DNA of 64,000 bases from Rubricoccus sp963708165 (GTDB taxonomy: Bacteria > Bacteroidota > Rhodothermia > Rhodothermales > Rubricoccaceae): assembly GCA_963708165.1 (NCBI GenBank), contig OY970187.1:2976001-3040000 (forward strand). Reading direction: 5' to 3'. Positions 1 to 8,976 of the stretch are shown here, piece after piece. The position numbers and the translations under genes were made by a program. Each line of letters opens with the position of its first letter. Position 1 is the stretch's first letter. The notes beneath the pieces are model-generated. The model saw nothing but the letters and a program-made list of their open reading frames with translations. It had not been told where the DNA came from and made no database searches.

Positions 1-606
1 GTCGGCATGGTGCGGCCCGATGCGGGCGACGTGTTTCTGGGCCGCGAGGGCGAGAAGGAAACGCGCCTCACACGGATGCCGATGTACAAACGCGCCCGCC
101 TCGGGATCGGCTACCTCGCGCAAGAGGCCAGCATCTTCGCGCAACTCACCGTCGAGGACAACCTGCGCGCCGTGCTGGATTTTCAGCCTCTGGCGAAGGC
201 CGAAAAAAACGAGCGCGTGGAGCGCCTGATCGGCGAGTTCGGGCTGGAGAAGGTGCGTCGCAGCAAAGGCTATCAGCTTTCGGGCGGCGAGCGGCGGCGG
301 ACCGAAATCGCGCGAGCGCTCGCGACCGAGCCCAAGTTCCTGCTGCTGGACGAGCCCTTTGCAGGCGTCGACCCCATCGCCGTGGAGGACATCATGCGCA
401 TCGTCAGCGGCCTGCGCGACAAAGGCATCGGCGTGCTCATCACCGACCACAACGTGCACGAAACGCTCGCCATCACCGACCGCGCCTACCTGCTCTACGA
501 CGGCGAGATCTTTACCGAGGGGACGGCCGAGGAGCTAGCGGAAAACGAGGAGGTCCGGCGGAAGTACCTGGGCGAGAACTTTACCCTGGAGCGCTACAGC
601 GCCTGA
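1..606 (+). CDS. lptB: LPS export ABC transporter ATP-binding protein (5' end missing)
   Basis: Cytoplasmic ATPase that powers lipopolysaccharide extraction from the inner membrane with LptF/LptG and delivery to the LptC-A-D bridge. The window opens inside the gene: the first in-frame ATG (position 7) lies in the conserved segment after Walker A, so the true start and the P-loop are upstream. Visible in order: Q-loop region YLAQEASIF, ABC signature LSGGERRRTEIARAL (about visible residues 93-107), Walker B FLLLDEPFAGVD and switch histidine in ITDHNV. The LPMYKRARLGIGYL-type context (here MPMYKRARLGIGYL) is characteristic of LptB rather than of other ABC ATPases. The stop is followed at once by a perfect 18-bp palindromic repeat. 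Confidence 0.93.
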   Translation, partial: VGMVRPDAGDVFLGREGEKETRLTRMPMYKRARLGIGYLAQEASIFAQLTVEDNLRAVLDFQPLAKAEKNERVERLIGEFGLEKVRRSKGYQLSGGERRRTEIARALATEPKFLLLDEPFAGVDPIAVEDIMRIVSGLRDKGIGVLITDHNVHETLAITDRAYLLYDGEIFTEGTAEELAENEEVRRKYLGENFTLERYSA

Positions 607-624
607 GCCTCTGGCGCCAGAGGC
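607..624. repeat. Perfect 18-bp iterated palindrome after lptB
   Basis: GCCTCTGGCGCCAGAGGC, two inverted copies of the dispersed half-site, starts one base after the lptB stop codon. No T-tract follows, so it is not a textbook intrinsic terminator, although the RNA could fold into a 9-bp hairpin. Confidence 0.9.
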
Positions 625-660
625 GCTGCCGCGCTCCTACAGCTACCCGCTTGCGTCTCC

Positions 661-2442
661 GTGTTCCGCATAGCCCTCGTCTCGTCTTTTCTCTTCGCGA
701 TGCCTCTGGCAGCTCAAGACCTTCCGCTCCTCCTGCCTGCTGAGGTTCGAACCCTCCTAGAGGATGCCGTCGCCAGAGGCTGGCTCTCAGGCTCCACGGC
801 CGCTTCGGTGAACGCGTGCTCGGAAGCGGGCGCTCTGATCTCCCGAGGAGTTATCGCGCACGCGATCGCAGAGGACGTGCGCGCGATGTCTGAGACCGAG
901 GGCCGATTTTACGGATTTGGTGGGTTTCCCATTAAAGGCTCCGAGACCGCCGTGTGGGTCGACGCACTGCTTGCCATCGGCCTCTTGCGGCCGTCTGAGG
1001 CTGAGCATCTCCACGGCCTGTGGCGCACACATGCAGATGCGCTAGAGGAGTCGGAAACAGATCGGAGGCATGATCTGGCCGATCCAACTCGGCGCTCTGA
1101 CGCCATCGAGCGCGTGAGGGTGAGCGAGGGCGTGAGGCTGAGTGTGTCTCTTTTGCCGCGGTGGATCGAGCGGTGGGATGCCGTGTCCCCTGAACTCCTA
1201 CGGTCTGATGCGGCCAGGTGGCGCGAGGTCGGCCTCCTGACGCCAGAGGCTGCCGCAGCTCTCGTGGACGACGCGGAGGCCTTGCGCTTGCCTGTGGGTG
1301 TGCCTCCGTGGCCGGGCTCGCCTCTGGCGCCGTACCTGACCACAGCGACTCTGCTGGACGTGACGATGGCTGGTGAGCCTGCGCATCTGACAGGACTGCT
1401 GTCGACGAGTTGGGCGAAGACGATCGCGGAGATCCTCGATCCATATCTGGATACGCCTCTGGCGCTGTCCAATGTGCGGATGGAGGTGGGCACCAGGGAG
1501 GCGTATGAGGGCCGCACCGATAGCGTCCACGTGCTCGCTTTCTCTGCCGACGGACACGATGTGCGACGGCGTGGCGGGTCGGGTCCGGACGCGACTGTGA
1601 GCGCGCTCAATCAGGTGCTGCGCGACCGCCGTGCGCCGGTCCGGGTCGGCCTCACGGTGTCAGCCACGCCAGAGGCGCCGTTCGCGAGACAGGTGTATCT
1701 CGTGGTGGTGACGGAGCCTCAGATGAAAGCGCTGTCGCTCGGCGTCATGCGTTTCGGCGCGCGACTATCCGAGCAACTCCAAGCGCTAGCAGACGAGAAC
1801 GCCGATCCGGCATGCCGCTCGCTGACCTACCGCTCCGTCGAGCCGCATCTGGAGTTCGAGCCCATCGCATGGATGGCCGCACCATCCTTCGAGGACGCCG
1901 GGCGCCGCCGAGACTCGATCCGACACACGGCCGAGGTGCTCGCTGCCGCGGGACTCCTCGACGCGTCCGACGTGGAGCGCGCCGTGGAGCGCGCCGTGGA
2001 GCGCGCCGTGGAGGCACACGTGGAGCGGGGCGGCAGCGTAGAGGACGTGGAATACTTTCCCTTCGTCCGCATCGGGAGCTACGATTCCGAGGGAGGAGCA
2101 TGGCCGCCCAACTATGTCTCGCTCGCTGAATACTGGAGCGAAACCACTCAGGGTGCGTGGACGCCCACAGACCTACGCCAGAGGCTCACCGCCTCTGGCG
2201 ACAGCGTCGAGTTCGAGATGCGCGTGGGAGAGCGCGTGTACTGCGAGACCTACCCCGTTCACGGTGACTACTACGACACCATGGTCACGCACCTCTTCGC
2301 GCGTTCCGCTCGCGAGGCGACAAGCCGCACGTTCTACTGGCTTCGTGGGTACAAGGAAGCGTTTGCATTCCTCTCGCCCGAACAGGCGTCGACGCTTCGG
2401 GCCATCCTACCAGACCTTACGCCGGTGCTTCCCGCAGAGTGA
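661..2442 (+). CDS. Secreted protein of unknown function
   Basis: 593 residues from a GTG start; no closer in-frame start gives a better signal peptide. Residues 1-19 form a signal peptide ending in LAAQ, so the product should be periplasmic, outer-membrane associated or secreted. I recognise no family. The protein is acidic and helical. At about residues 438-452 it carries a short tandem repeat, VERA three times and then VEAHVERG, from a near-perfect 12-bp DNA repeat (about 1972-2012). Several iterated-repeat half-sites are read in frame as PEA, PLA and RQR. It stands alone between lptB and a convergent PLP enzyme. Real coding is supported by the signal peptide and by consistent frame use over 1.8 kb. 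Confidence 0.75.
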   Translation: MFRIALVSSFLFAMPLAAQDLPLLLPAEVRTLLEDAVARGWLSGSTAASVNACSEAGALISRGVIAHAIAEDVRAMSETEGRFYGFGGFPIKGSETAVWVDALLAIGLLRPSEAEHLHGLWRTHADALEESETDRRHDLADPTRRSDAIERVRVSEGVRLSVSLLPRWIERWDAVSPELLRSDAARWREVGLLTPEAAAALVDDAEALRLPVGVPPWPGSPLAPYLTTATLLDVTMAGEPAHLTGLLSTSWAKTIAEILDPYLDTPLALSNVRMEVGTREAYEGRTDSVHVLAFSADGHDVRRRGGSGPDATVSALNQVLRDRRAPVRVGLTVSATPEAPFARQVYLVVVTEPQMKALSLGVMRFGARLSEQLQALADENADPACRSLTYRSVEPHLEFEPIAWMAAPSFEDAGRRRDSIRHTAEVLAAAGLLDASDVERAVERAVERAVEAHVERGGSVEDVEYFPFVRIGSYDSEGGAWPPNYVSLAEYWSETTQGAWTPTDLRQRLTASGDSVEFEMRVGERVYCETYPVHGDYYDTMVTHLFARSAREATSRTFYWLRGYKEAFAFLSPEQASTLRAILPDLTPVLPAE

Positions 2443-2480
2443 CCCGGGCCTCTGGCGCCAGTGACAGGCGCACGCCAGAG

Positions 2481-3683
2481 TTAGGCCGCCTCCATTTCCG
2501 CCTCTGGCGACGCCGCGATTTCGATAGAGTCGAGCGCCTGCGCGAGGTCGGCGAGGATGTCGTCTACGTCCTCCACGCCCACACTCAAGCGGATGAGAGA
2601 ATCGGGCAGGCCTGCCTTGCGACGCACGTCGGCCGGGATGGAGCCGTGGGTCATGCTCGCGGGGTGTGAGACGAGGCTTTCCACGCCGCCCAGGCTTTCG
2701 GCGAGCTGGAAGACGCGCGTGGCCTGCATGAAGTGCACGGCCGTCTCGACGGTGTCATCCGCGAGTGTAAACGAGACCATGCCGCCAAAGCGGCGCATCT
2801 GCTTGGCCGCGACCTCGTGTCCGGGGTGATCCTCGAAGCCGGGATAGCGCACGTGGCCCACCTTGGGGTGATCGCGCAGGAAAGCCGCGACGGCCTCGGC
2901 GTTGTCACAGTGGCGCTCCAGGCGCAGGTGCAGCGTCTTGGTGGAGCGGAGCACCAAGAAGCAGTCCATCGGCCCCGGCGCGGCGCCCGCCGACTTGATG
3001 AGAAAGCGCAGGCGCTCCGCCCAGTCGTCGTCGCTCGTGAGTACAGCGCCGCCGACGACATCGGAGTGGCCGCCGAGGTACTTCGTCGTCGAGTGCAGCA
3101 CCATGTCGGCGCCCAGCGCCAGAGGCTGCTGCAGGTACGGGCTCGCAAACGTGTTATCCACCACGACGGTGATGCCTCTGGCGCGTGCGCGCTCAGCCAA
3201 TGCCGCGATGTCGAAGACGCGCAGCAGTGGGTTGGTCGGCGTCTCGATCCAGAGCAGTTTGGTCTTGTCCGTAAACGTCGCGTCTACGTCGGCCGGGTCG
3301 CTGAGATCGGCGAACGTGAAGTCCAGTCCCCATGGGCCGTACACCTCGGTCATCAGGCGGTACGTGCCGCCGTACAGATCGTCCGTCGAGACGATGTGGT
3401 CACCGGGCGTAAGGCACTTCAGAATGGCGTCGATGCCCGCTACGCCAGAGGCGAAGCAGATGCCGTGCTCGGCGCCTTCGAGCGCGGCGAGGTTTTGCTC
3501 CAGCGCCGTCCGCGTCGGGTTGCCCACGCGCGCGTAGTCGTAGCCCTGGTGCACATCCGGCGCCTCCTGCACATAGGTGCTCGTCTGGAAGATGGGCGTC
3601 ATGATGGCGCCTGTGGATGGGTCAGGCGTCTGTCCAGCGTGGACGGCGAGGGTGCCGAAGCGAGCGTCGGGGATGTGAGCCAT
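2481..3683 (-). CDS. Cystathionine gamma-synthase / gamma-lyase family PLP enzyme
   Basis: 400 residues, the normal length for the Cys/Met metabolism PLP family (fold type I). The PLP-binding lysine is K201 in HSTTKYLGGHSD, with the pyridine-nitrogen Asp in VVVDNTFASPY (about D176) and the phosphate-binding segments YDYARVGNPTR and FASGVAGIDAIL. The C-terminal SLGGVESLVSHPASMTH motif is typical of MetB/MetC/MGL enzymes. It acts in transsulfuration: O-acyl-homoserine plus cysteine to cystathionine, or the gamma-elimination of cystathionine. Sequence alone does not separate synthase from lyase, so no symbol is given. The gene is single. Two palindromic repeats lie in its upstream region. Confidence 0.9.
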   Translation of the reverse strand: MAHIPDARFGTLAVHAGQTPDPSTGAIMTPIFQTSTYVQEAPDVHQGYDYARVGNPTRTALEQNLAALEGAEHGICFASGVAGIDAILKCLTPGDHIVSTDDLYGGTYRLMTEVYGPWGLDFTFADLSDPADVDATFTDKTKLLWIETPTNPLLRVFDIAALAERARARGITVVVDNTFASPYLQQPLALGADMVLHSTTKYLGGHSDVVGGAVLTSDDDWAERLRFLIKSAGAAPGPMDCFLVLRSTKTLHLRLERHCDNAEAVAAFLRDHPKVGHVRYPGFEDHPGHEVAAKQMRRFGGMVSFTLADDTVETAVHFMQATRVFQLAESLGGVESLVSHPASMTHGSIPADVRRKAGLPDSLIRLSVGVEDVDDILADLAQALDSIEIAASPEAEMEAA

Positions 3684-3760
3684 GGGAAGAGCCTCTGGCG
3701 CCAGAGGCGAGCAAAAGGTGAGTCGGAAGCCTCTGGCGACGCGCCAGAGGCGGGATGGAC
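3684..3760. repeat. Cluster of iterated-repeat half-sites upstream of the PLP enzyme
   Basis: Four half-sites in about 75 bases: the perfect palindrome GCCTCTGGCGCCAGAGGC at 3691-3708, then GCCTCTGGCGA and CGCCAGAGGC separated by a short spacer at about 3729-3750. The cluster covers the 5' region of the minus-strand gene. A further degenerate copy is at about 3771. Confidence 0.85.
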
Positions 3761-3873
3761 GCTAGCGGCGTGCCAGAGGTCCCCATGAAACGGGGGGCGC
3801 AGCGAACCGCGCCCCCCGAGGGTCGAGCGAGTCCAGCGCAGGCGCCAGAGGCTCGGGTGAGGCCGGGGCCTCT

Positions 3874-5019
3874 TTACATGCCTTCGTCGGCGCAGGCCTG
3901 TGCGCTCGCCGCATCGTCGGCACGGCCGAGCGAGTTGTAGATCGTCACGAGCGTGCGGCAGACGGTTGGGCGGGTGCCACCGTCGGCGAGGTCGCGCGCG
4001 GTGGTGAGCGCCATGAGCGAGCCCTCGATGAGCTCGTCGCGGTTGGCGATCATCGTGTCGTACGTGTCCTGCTCGCTCAAGTCGAGCGCGCCCGCTTCAG
4101 TCTCGATGCGGCCCGCCTCGCGCAGACGCGCGACGCCGAGGTTGTAGAACGCGTCGGCGTTGCTGTCCTCGATCATGGACGCCGCCTCGAACTGCTCGAT
4201 GGCATCCGCGTAGCGCTCGACGCCCAGAAGCAGGGTGCCATAGTTGTAGCGGATGAGAGCGTCGTTGGGGAAGTTGCCGACCTGCGTCTCGAACTCCGAG
4301 ATCGCGCGCTCCGACTGACCGCTGGAGGCCAGCGTGTTGAGAAACTCCTGCTGCACACGGTCGCGCTCAGACGCGTCCGCCAGAGGCAGAGCTTTCTCCA
4401 ACACCGACACGGCGTCGGCGCCGCGGTCCATCTGGAGGTACGCCTTCGAGAGGTAGATCGACGCGTTGGTGTAGTCGGGCTCCATCTGAAGGGTCTTCTC
4501 AAGAGCCGTCGCGGCTGCAGCCGAGTTGTTCGCCAGAAGCTGCGCGAGACCGAGGCCAAAGTGCCCGCCGACGGAGTCAGGGTGGACGGAGATGGCGCCT
4601 TCGAAGAACGGGATCGACTCCGCCGCTGGCGTGCGGTCGTTTTGGAGCGAGGTGTTGCCCGTGTTGAGCATCTGAGCCCACGCAAATCCGCGCATCGTGG
4701 CCACGTCGGCGTCCTCTGGCGCGAGCATCACGGCGCGGTTGATTGTCGTGGTGAGCTCGGGGATGAACGCGCGGCGGTCAGCGATGGGCGCCTTCTCCAT
4801 CTGGAGCGTGAGCACCTGCGACTTGAGGCGCAGCGCCTCTACGTTGTCGGCGTTCTCTTCGAGCGCGGTGTTGAGGTTGGCGAGTGCGCCGTCGAAGTCC
4901 TCCGTGCGGATTTTGAGTTTGGCGCCCTCTACGTTCGGGTCGCTGGAGCATCCGTCGGCACCGCCGAGGACGAGCGCCAGGACGAGCAACGCAGGGAGGA
5001 AGGGGAGTCGGGATCTCAT
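3874..5019 (-). CDS. TPR-repeat lipoprotein
   Basis: 381 residues. The N-terminus is a lipoprotein signal peptide with a lipobox-like GADGC and Cys24 as the lipidation site. The mature part is a string of tetratricopeptide repeats, seen in segments such as SVGGHFGLGLAQLLANN, NASIYLSKAYLQMDRG, ALIRYNYGTLLLGVERYADA and NADAFYNLGVARLREAG. It should be a protein-interaction scaffold anchored in the envelope; the partner is unknown. It is divergent from the gene at 5155, and the 135-bp gap holds TAnCTT boxes on both strands. Confidence 0.85.
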   Translation of the reverse strand: MRSRLPFLPALLVLALVLGGADGCSSDPNVEGAKLKIRTEDFDGALANLNTALEENADNVEALRLKSQVLTLQMEKAPIADRRAFIPELTTTINRAVMLAPEDADVATMRGFAWAQMLNTGNTSLQNDRTPAAESIPFFEGAISVHPDSVGGHFGLGLAQLLANNSAAAATALEKTLQMEPDYTNASIYLSKAYLQMDRGADAVSVLEKALPLADASERDRVQQEFLNTLASSGQSERAISEFETQVGNFPNDALIRYNYGTLLLGVERYADAIEQFEAASMIEDSNADAFYNLGVARLREAGRIETEAGALDLSEQDTYDTMIANRDELIEGSLMALTTARDLADGGTRPTVCRTLVTIYNSLGRADDAASAQACADEGM

Positions 5020-5091
5020 AGTGTAGAGTGGAGGAGAGGCGCGATAGAGCGGCGCCGCGGTTAGAAGCGGGGGCGTCCGGGGAAGCGCTAG

Positions 5092-5097
5092 AAGCTA
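5092..5097 (-). promoter_or_regulatory. Putative -7 box (TAGCTT) of the TPR lipoprotein gene
   Basis: Reads TAGCTT on the minus strand, about 73 bases upstream of the ATG. It matches the TAnCTT hexamer found before many genes in this window and resembles the Bacteroidota -7 element TAnnTTTG. No -33 element was identified with confidence. Confidence 0.35.
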
Positions 5098-5101
5098 CTC
5101 G

Positions 5102-5107
5102 TACCTT
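5102..5107 (+). promoter_or_regulatory. Putative -7 box (TACCTT) of the gene at 5155
   Basis: TACCTT 48 bases upstream of the ATG, back-to-back with the minus-strand TAGCTT box, suggesting a divergent promoter pair in this short intergenic gap. Confidence 0.35.
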
Positions 5108-5154
5108 CCACGCCCGTACAGCCCAGAGGGTCCTAAACCGGCTCGCATCCCGTC

Positions 5155-6099
5155 ATGTTGCCCGCATTCCGCGCGTTCCTCACCGAGATCATCGACTACG
5201 CCGGGCTCTTCCCGCCCGCCTCGCTCGATCTCGACCCGTCCATCCGCAACTACGTGGGCTACCGCCAGCAAGCCGACGCGTGGATGCTCAGCCGCTTCAT
5301 CGTGCCCGCTGCGCAGTTGGGCGCGTTGGACGACTACGCCGAGCTTTTCGCCAGCGCGCCGCCCGTCGCCTTCAGCGTGCTCGGGCTTCGAGGCGCCTCT
5401 GGCGGCCTGGACGGTACGGCTCGCGCCACGCTAGAGGCCGCGCGCCTCTTCGAGGCACAGCACCCGGGTGCTGTGCGCTGCGACCGGTTCGAGCTTCGCG
5501 CCGCGCCAGAGGCCGCAGCGGGCCTGGGCGCCATGCTCGCCGACCTGCCTCTGGCGCCGGGCGACGGCATCGCGGTGGAGTTTCCCATGACCGGCGACGG
5601 CTACGCGCCCGAGGTGCTGGAGGAGGCTGCGCACGGCGTCGCCGAGGCCAACGCCAGAGGCAAGGCGCAGCGCTTTGCGCTCAAGCTGCGCTGCGGCGGC
5701 GTCACGCCAGATCTGGTGCCGGGCGTGGAGCGGCTGGCCCATGCGGTGGCCGTCTGCGCCGATGCCGATGCGCCGTTCAAGGCCACTGCGGGCCTTCACC
5801 ACCCATTCCGCAACGTCGACGAGGCCGTCGGCGCGACGATGCACGGCTTTGTCAACCTCTTTGGCGCCGCCACGCTTGCGCTCGCCAATGGCTTCGACCG
5901 CGACGCCATCGCCGACGTGCTGGACGATGCCGACGCGTCGCACTTCGCGCTCGGCGACGACTTCACCTGGCGCGGCCACACCGTCGGCGCCTCTGGCGTC
6001 CACGAGGCCCGCCAGAGGCGCGCGCTGTCCTACGGCTCGTGCTCGTTCGACGAGCCGCGCGAGGATCTCCAGGCGCTGGGGTGGATGGCGCCTGCCTGA
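5155..6099 (+). CDS. Conserved protein of unknown function next to fumarylacetoacetase
   Basis: 314 residues, soluble, with no signal peptide or membrane helix. I do not recognise a named domain. The N-terminal segment FLTEIIDYAGLFPPASLDLD looks like a family signature. The middle (CGGVTPDLVPGVERLAHAVAVC, then KATAGLHHPFRN) has the alternating strand-helix look of a TIM-barrel-like enzyme, with charged residues at strand ends. It lies 230 bases upstream of fumarylacetoacetase on the same strand, so a role in aromatic amino-acid breakdown is possible but is inferred only from position. Iterated repeats are read as ASG, PEA and PLA in loops. Confidence 0.7.
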   Translation: MLPAFRAFLTEIIDYAGLFPPASLDLDPSIRNYVGYRQQADAWMLSRFIVPAAQLGALDDYAELFASAPPVAFSVLGLRGASGGLDGTARATLEAARLFEAQHPGAVRCDRFELRAAPEAAAGLGAMLADLPLAPGDGIAVEFPMTGDGYAPEVLEEAAHGVAEANARGKAQRFALKLRCGGVTPDLVPGVERLAHAVAVCADADAPFKATAGLHHPFRNVDEAVGATMHGFVNLFGAATLALANGFDRDAIADVLDDADASHFALGDDFTWRGHTVGASGVHEARQRRALSYGSCSFDEPREDLQALGWMAPA

Positions 6100-6330
6100 G
6101 CTTCCAGAGGCCGTGCCTTTTTGCGGACGGCCTCTGGCGTTCGTGGGCAAAACTCGTCTGAAGTGGGGAGGCGTGTTCGGTGCATGCCTCGCCGAGGCGT
6201 CCCTTCCTTCGGCTTCTGGCGCCAGAGGCCGGTGGTCGATGCCGTGCGCGGTGTCTCTACGATCTCGCGGCGCCCCGATCCTCTGGCGCCGTGAGGCGTA
6301 CCGCCCCGACTTCCCTTCTTTTGCCTCGCG

Positions 6331-7614
6331 ATGACCGCCTTTCTCGACCTCCCCGCCGACACCGCCTTCGGACTCGACAACCTGCCCTACGGCGTCTTCT
6401 CGACCGAGAGTGACTCCAGCCACCGCGTCGGCGTGCGCATCGGGGATCACGTGCTGGATCTCGCGTACCTGGAGACGCACGGCCTCATCGCGGCGCCAGA
6501 GGCCGGGCGCGCGCCGGTCTTCCACGGCACCCTCAACGCGTTTATGGCGCTCGGCAAGCCGTCATGGGACGCCGTGCGCGGACGCTTGCAAGATCTGCTC
6601 AGCGGCGACGGCCCGGACGACCTGCGCGGGTCCGACACGCACCGCGCGGCGGCACTCACGCCTCTGGCGGAGGTGACGATGCACCTCCCAGCTGAGATTG
6701 GCGACTACACCGATTTCTACTCCTCGCGCCAGCACGCCACAAACGTGGGCACCATGTTTCGCGGGCCGGAAAACGCGCTGATGCCCAACTGGCTGCACCT
6801 GCCGGTGGGCTACCACGGGCGCGCGTCCAGCGTGATCGTGAGCGGAACCGACGTGGTGCGGCCCAAAGGCCAGCAAAAGCCCGCCGACGATGCGCCCCCC
6901 GTCTTTGGTGCCTCCAAACTTCTCGACATCGAACTCGAACTCGGCTTCTTCGTCGGCAAGGGCAACGATCTAGGCGACTCGATCACCGTCGAGCAAGCGC
7001 GAGACCAGATCTTCGGCTTCGTGCTCGTCAACGACTGGAGTGCGCGCGACATCCAGAAATGGGAGTATGTGCCGCTCGGGCCCTTTCTGGGAAAGAGCTT
7101 CGCGACCAGCATCAGCCCGTGGGTGGTGCCGAGCGCCGCGCTCGACCCCTTCCGCGTGCCCGGCGAGGCGCAGGACGACAGCGCCGACAACCCCGAGCCT
7201 CTGGCGTACCTGCAGCAGAGCGGAAAGCGCTCGCTGGACATCGCACTGGAAGTACACCTGGAAACGACCGGTATGCGCGAGAACGGGACCGCCCCCGAAG
7301 TCATCTCGCGCAGCAACGCCAAGTACCTCTATTGGAGCCCCGAGCAGCAACTCGCGCACCACACCGTCAACGGCTGCAACGCGCGGCCCGGCGACCTGAT
7401 GGCGAGCGGCACGATCTCGGGCGAGACCGAGGACAGCTATGGCTCCTTTCTGGAGCTGACGTGGCGCGGCACCAAGCCTCTGGCGCTAGCCGGGGGCGAG
7501 ACTCGGAAGTTTCTGGCAGACGGCGACCGCGTGATTCTCACCGGTGTCGCCGAGCGCGACGGACGGCGGGTAGGCTTTGGAGAGGTCGAAGGCACCGTAC
7601 AGCCAGCGCGTTAG
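6331..7614 (+). CDS. fahA: Fumarylacetoacetase
   Basis: 427 residues, the full length of bacterial and eukaryotic FAH. Hydrolyses 4-fumarylacetoacetate to fumarate and acetoacetate, the last step of tyrosine catabolism, in the cytoplasm. Family hallmarks: the N-terminal FGLDNLPYGVFS; catalytic-loop residues in GDYTDFYSSRQHATN (about 124-138); metal ligands in ELELGFFVGKGN; and the Asp/Gln/Lys region VNDWSARDIQKWEYVPLGPF followed by LGKSFATSISPWVV. The start ATG at 6331 gives the family N-terminus. No other tyrosine-pathway enzyme is visible here, so the pathway would have to be completed elsewhere in the genome. Confidence 0.96.
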   Translation: MTAFLDLPADTAFGLDNLPYGVFSTESDSSHRVGVRIGDHVLDLAYLETHGLIAAPEAGRAPVFHGTLNAFMALGKPSWDAVRGRLQDLLSGDGPDDLRGSDTHRAAALTPLAEVTMHLPAEIGDYTDFYSSRQHATNVGTMFRGPENALMPNWLHLPVGYHGRASSVIVSGTDVVRPKGQQKPADDAPPVFGASKLLDIELELGFFVGKGNDLGDSITVEQARDQIFGFVLVNDWSARDIQKWEYVPLGPFLGKSFATSISPWVVPSAALDPFRVPGEAQDDSADNPEPLAYLQQSGKRSLDIALEVHLETTGMRENGTAPEVISRSNAKYLYWSPEQQLAHHTVNGCNARPGDLMASGTISGETEDSYGSFLELTWRGTKPLALAGGETRKFLADGDRVILTGVAERDGRRVGFGEVEGTVQPAR

Positions 7615-7713
7615 CACGCCTCTCCCATCGCAGCCTCTGGCGGCAGAGGCCGCGGTGAGTTTTCGTGTGAGGCTCAGCGGTGGAACGCAAGGTAAAAAAA
7701 CGCCAGAGGCGCG

Positions 7714-7719
7714 TATCTT
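7714..7719 (+). promoter_or_regulatory. Putative -7 box (TATCTT) of queA
   Basis: TATCTT 75 bases upstream of the queA ATG. An iterated half-site CGCCAGAGGC ends three bases upstream of the box, and an A-rich GGTAAAAAAA precedes that, so the repeat would occupy the promoter spacer. Confidence 0.4.
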
Positions 7720-7793
7720 GGCACTCCTCGGGAGCGACGACCCACCGCGCCGCCCTCATGCGCTGACCTGGCTTTGTAGGCCTCCATTCCCGC

Positions 7794-8885
7794 ATGCGTC
7801 TCGCACCTGCGACGAATCTGCTTCGTCACACGACCGCTCAACGCCTTACCGACTTCGACTTCGACTTCCCGAAAGAGCTCATCGCAGCCTATCCTGCAGA
7901 GCCGCGGGACTCTGCCCGTCTAATGATCGTCGACCGCCACGAGCGGACGATAGAGCATCGAAAGATCGGAGACTTGCCCGAGTATTTCGGGCCTGGCGAC
8001 GTGCTCGTGGCCAACGACACGAGCGTGTTTCCCGCACGCCTCCGTGGCTACAAAGACACGACGGAGGCCAAGGTGGAAGTCTTCCTCTTGCGCGAGCTCA
8101 ACTCTGAGCAGCGCCTGTGGGACACCATCGTGGACCCCGCGCGCAAAGTCCGCGTGGGCAACAAGCTGATCTTCCCCGGCGGGCTCGAAGCTGAGGTTCT
8201 GGACAACACAACAAGCCGCGGCCGAACCCTCCGGTTCATCTTCGACGGCTCGCCAGAGGCTCTGTACGCGCTCATCGACCGCACCGGCGAGACGCCGATT
8301 CCTCGGTACCTGCGCCGCCCGCCTGAGCCTGCCGACAAGGTGCGGTACCAGACCTTTTTCGCGCGCAACCGCGGCGCGGTCGCAGCGCCGACGGCCGGGC
8401 TGCACTTTACGCCAGAGCTCGTCGCCTCGATTGAGGGCACCGGCGCTACCGTGACCACGGTGACGCTCCACAAGGGTCTGGGCTCATTCCGGCCCGTCGA
8501 TGTCGAGGATCTCTCAAAGCACCGAATGGACGCCGAGAAGATCGTGGTCACGCCAGAGGCGGCCGAGACGGTCAACGCCGCACTCACGTCGCCCACGTGC
8601 TCAGTCACGGCCTGTGGCCTCACGGTGATCCGCGCGATGGAGTCGACGCTCTCGGCCAACCGCACGCTCAAGGCTGTCGAAGGCTGGACCGACAAGTTCA
8701 TCTTGGAGCCGTACGACTTCCTGATCACCGAGCGGCTGCTGTGCAACTTCCAACGCCCGCACTCGACGCTGATCATGATGCAGGCCGCTTTTATGGGCAA
8801 CGACCTCTTCCGTGCCGCCTACGAGGAGGCCGTGCGGGAGGAGTACCGCTTGTTTTCCTTCGGCGACGCGATGTTGGTGCTCTAG
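7794..8885 (+). CDS. queA: S-adenosylmethionine:tRNA ribosyltransferase-isomerase
   Basis: 363 residues. Transfers and isomerises the ribosyl moiety of SAM to 7-aminomethyl-7-deazaguanine in tRNA, making epoxyqueuosine. Recognisable QueA segments: FDFPKELIAAYPAEPRDSARLM, GDVLVANDTSVFPARLRG, NRGAVAAPTAGLHFTPEL and VEGWTDKFILEPYDF followed by FQRPHSTLIMMQAAFMG. The usual AVGTT before the RALES-type helix reads TACGLTVIRAMES, a variant I would still count as functional. The gene is preceded by a TATCTT promoter box and stands alone. Several PEA codons mark repeat half-sites. Confidence 0.95.
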   Translation: MRLAPATNLLRHTTAQRLTDFDFDFPKELIAAYPAEPRDSARLMIVDRHERTIEHRKIGDLPEYFGPGDVLVANDTSVFPARLRGYKDTTEAKVEVFLLRELNSEQRLWDTIVDPARKVRVGNKLIFPGGLEAEVLDNTTSRGRTLRFIFDGSPEALYALIDRTGETPIPRYLRRPPEPADKVRYQTFFARNRGAVAAPTAGLHFTPELVASIEGTGATVTTVTLHKGLGSFRPVDVEDLSKHRMDAEKIVVTPEAAETVNAALTSPTCSVTACGLTVIRAMESTLSANRTLKAVEGWTDKFILEPYDFLITERLLCNFQRPHSTLIMMQAAFMGNDLFRAAYEEAVREEYRLFSFGDAMLVL

Positions 8886-8976
8886 CCTCTGGCACCGGGT
8901 TGCCTCTGGCGGCGAGTGCCTCTGGCGCTGACCTGATCCCGCCAGAGGCCGTGCGTTGGCCTCTGGCGACGAGTGC
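8886..8976. repeat. Repeat cluster between queA and the convergent T9SS protein
   Basis: Five half-sites (CCTCTGGC or its reverse complement) in about 90 bases between two convergent genes. They are imperfectly paired, so several alternative hairpins are possible. No T-tract is present. Confidence 0.75.

Noticed and set aside
607..624. Iterated palindromes as classical intrinsic terminators
   Set aside because: Stems are good but no T-tract follows in any copy I checked, and many copies lie inside genes or upstream of promoters.
909..1610. Long antisense ORF over the secreted protein at 661
   Set aside because: High G+C leaves antisense frames open. No family motif, no start signal, and the sense frame has a signal peptide. 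The same applies to 9457-10842, 24781-26877 and similar shadows.
5028..6161. 377-codon plus-strand ORF overlapping the 5155 gene in another frame
   Set aside because: Its product is Arg-rich shadow sequence; the 5155 frame has normal composition and a plausible fold.
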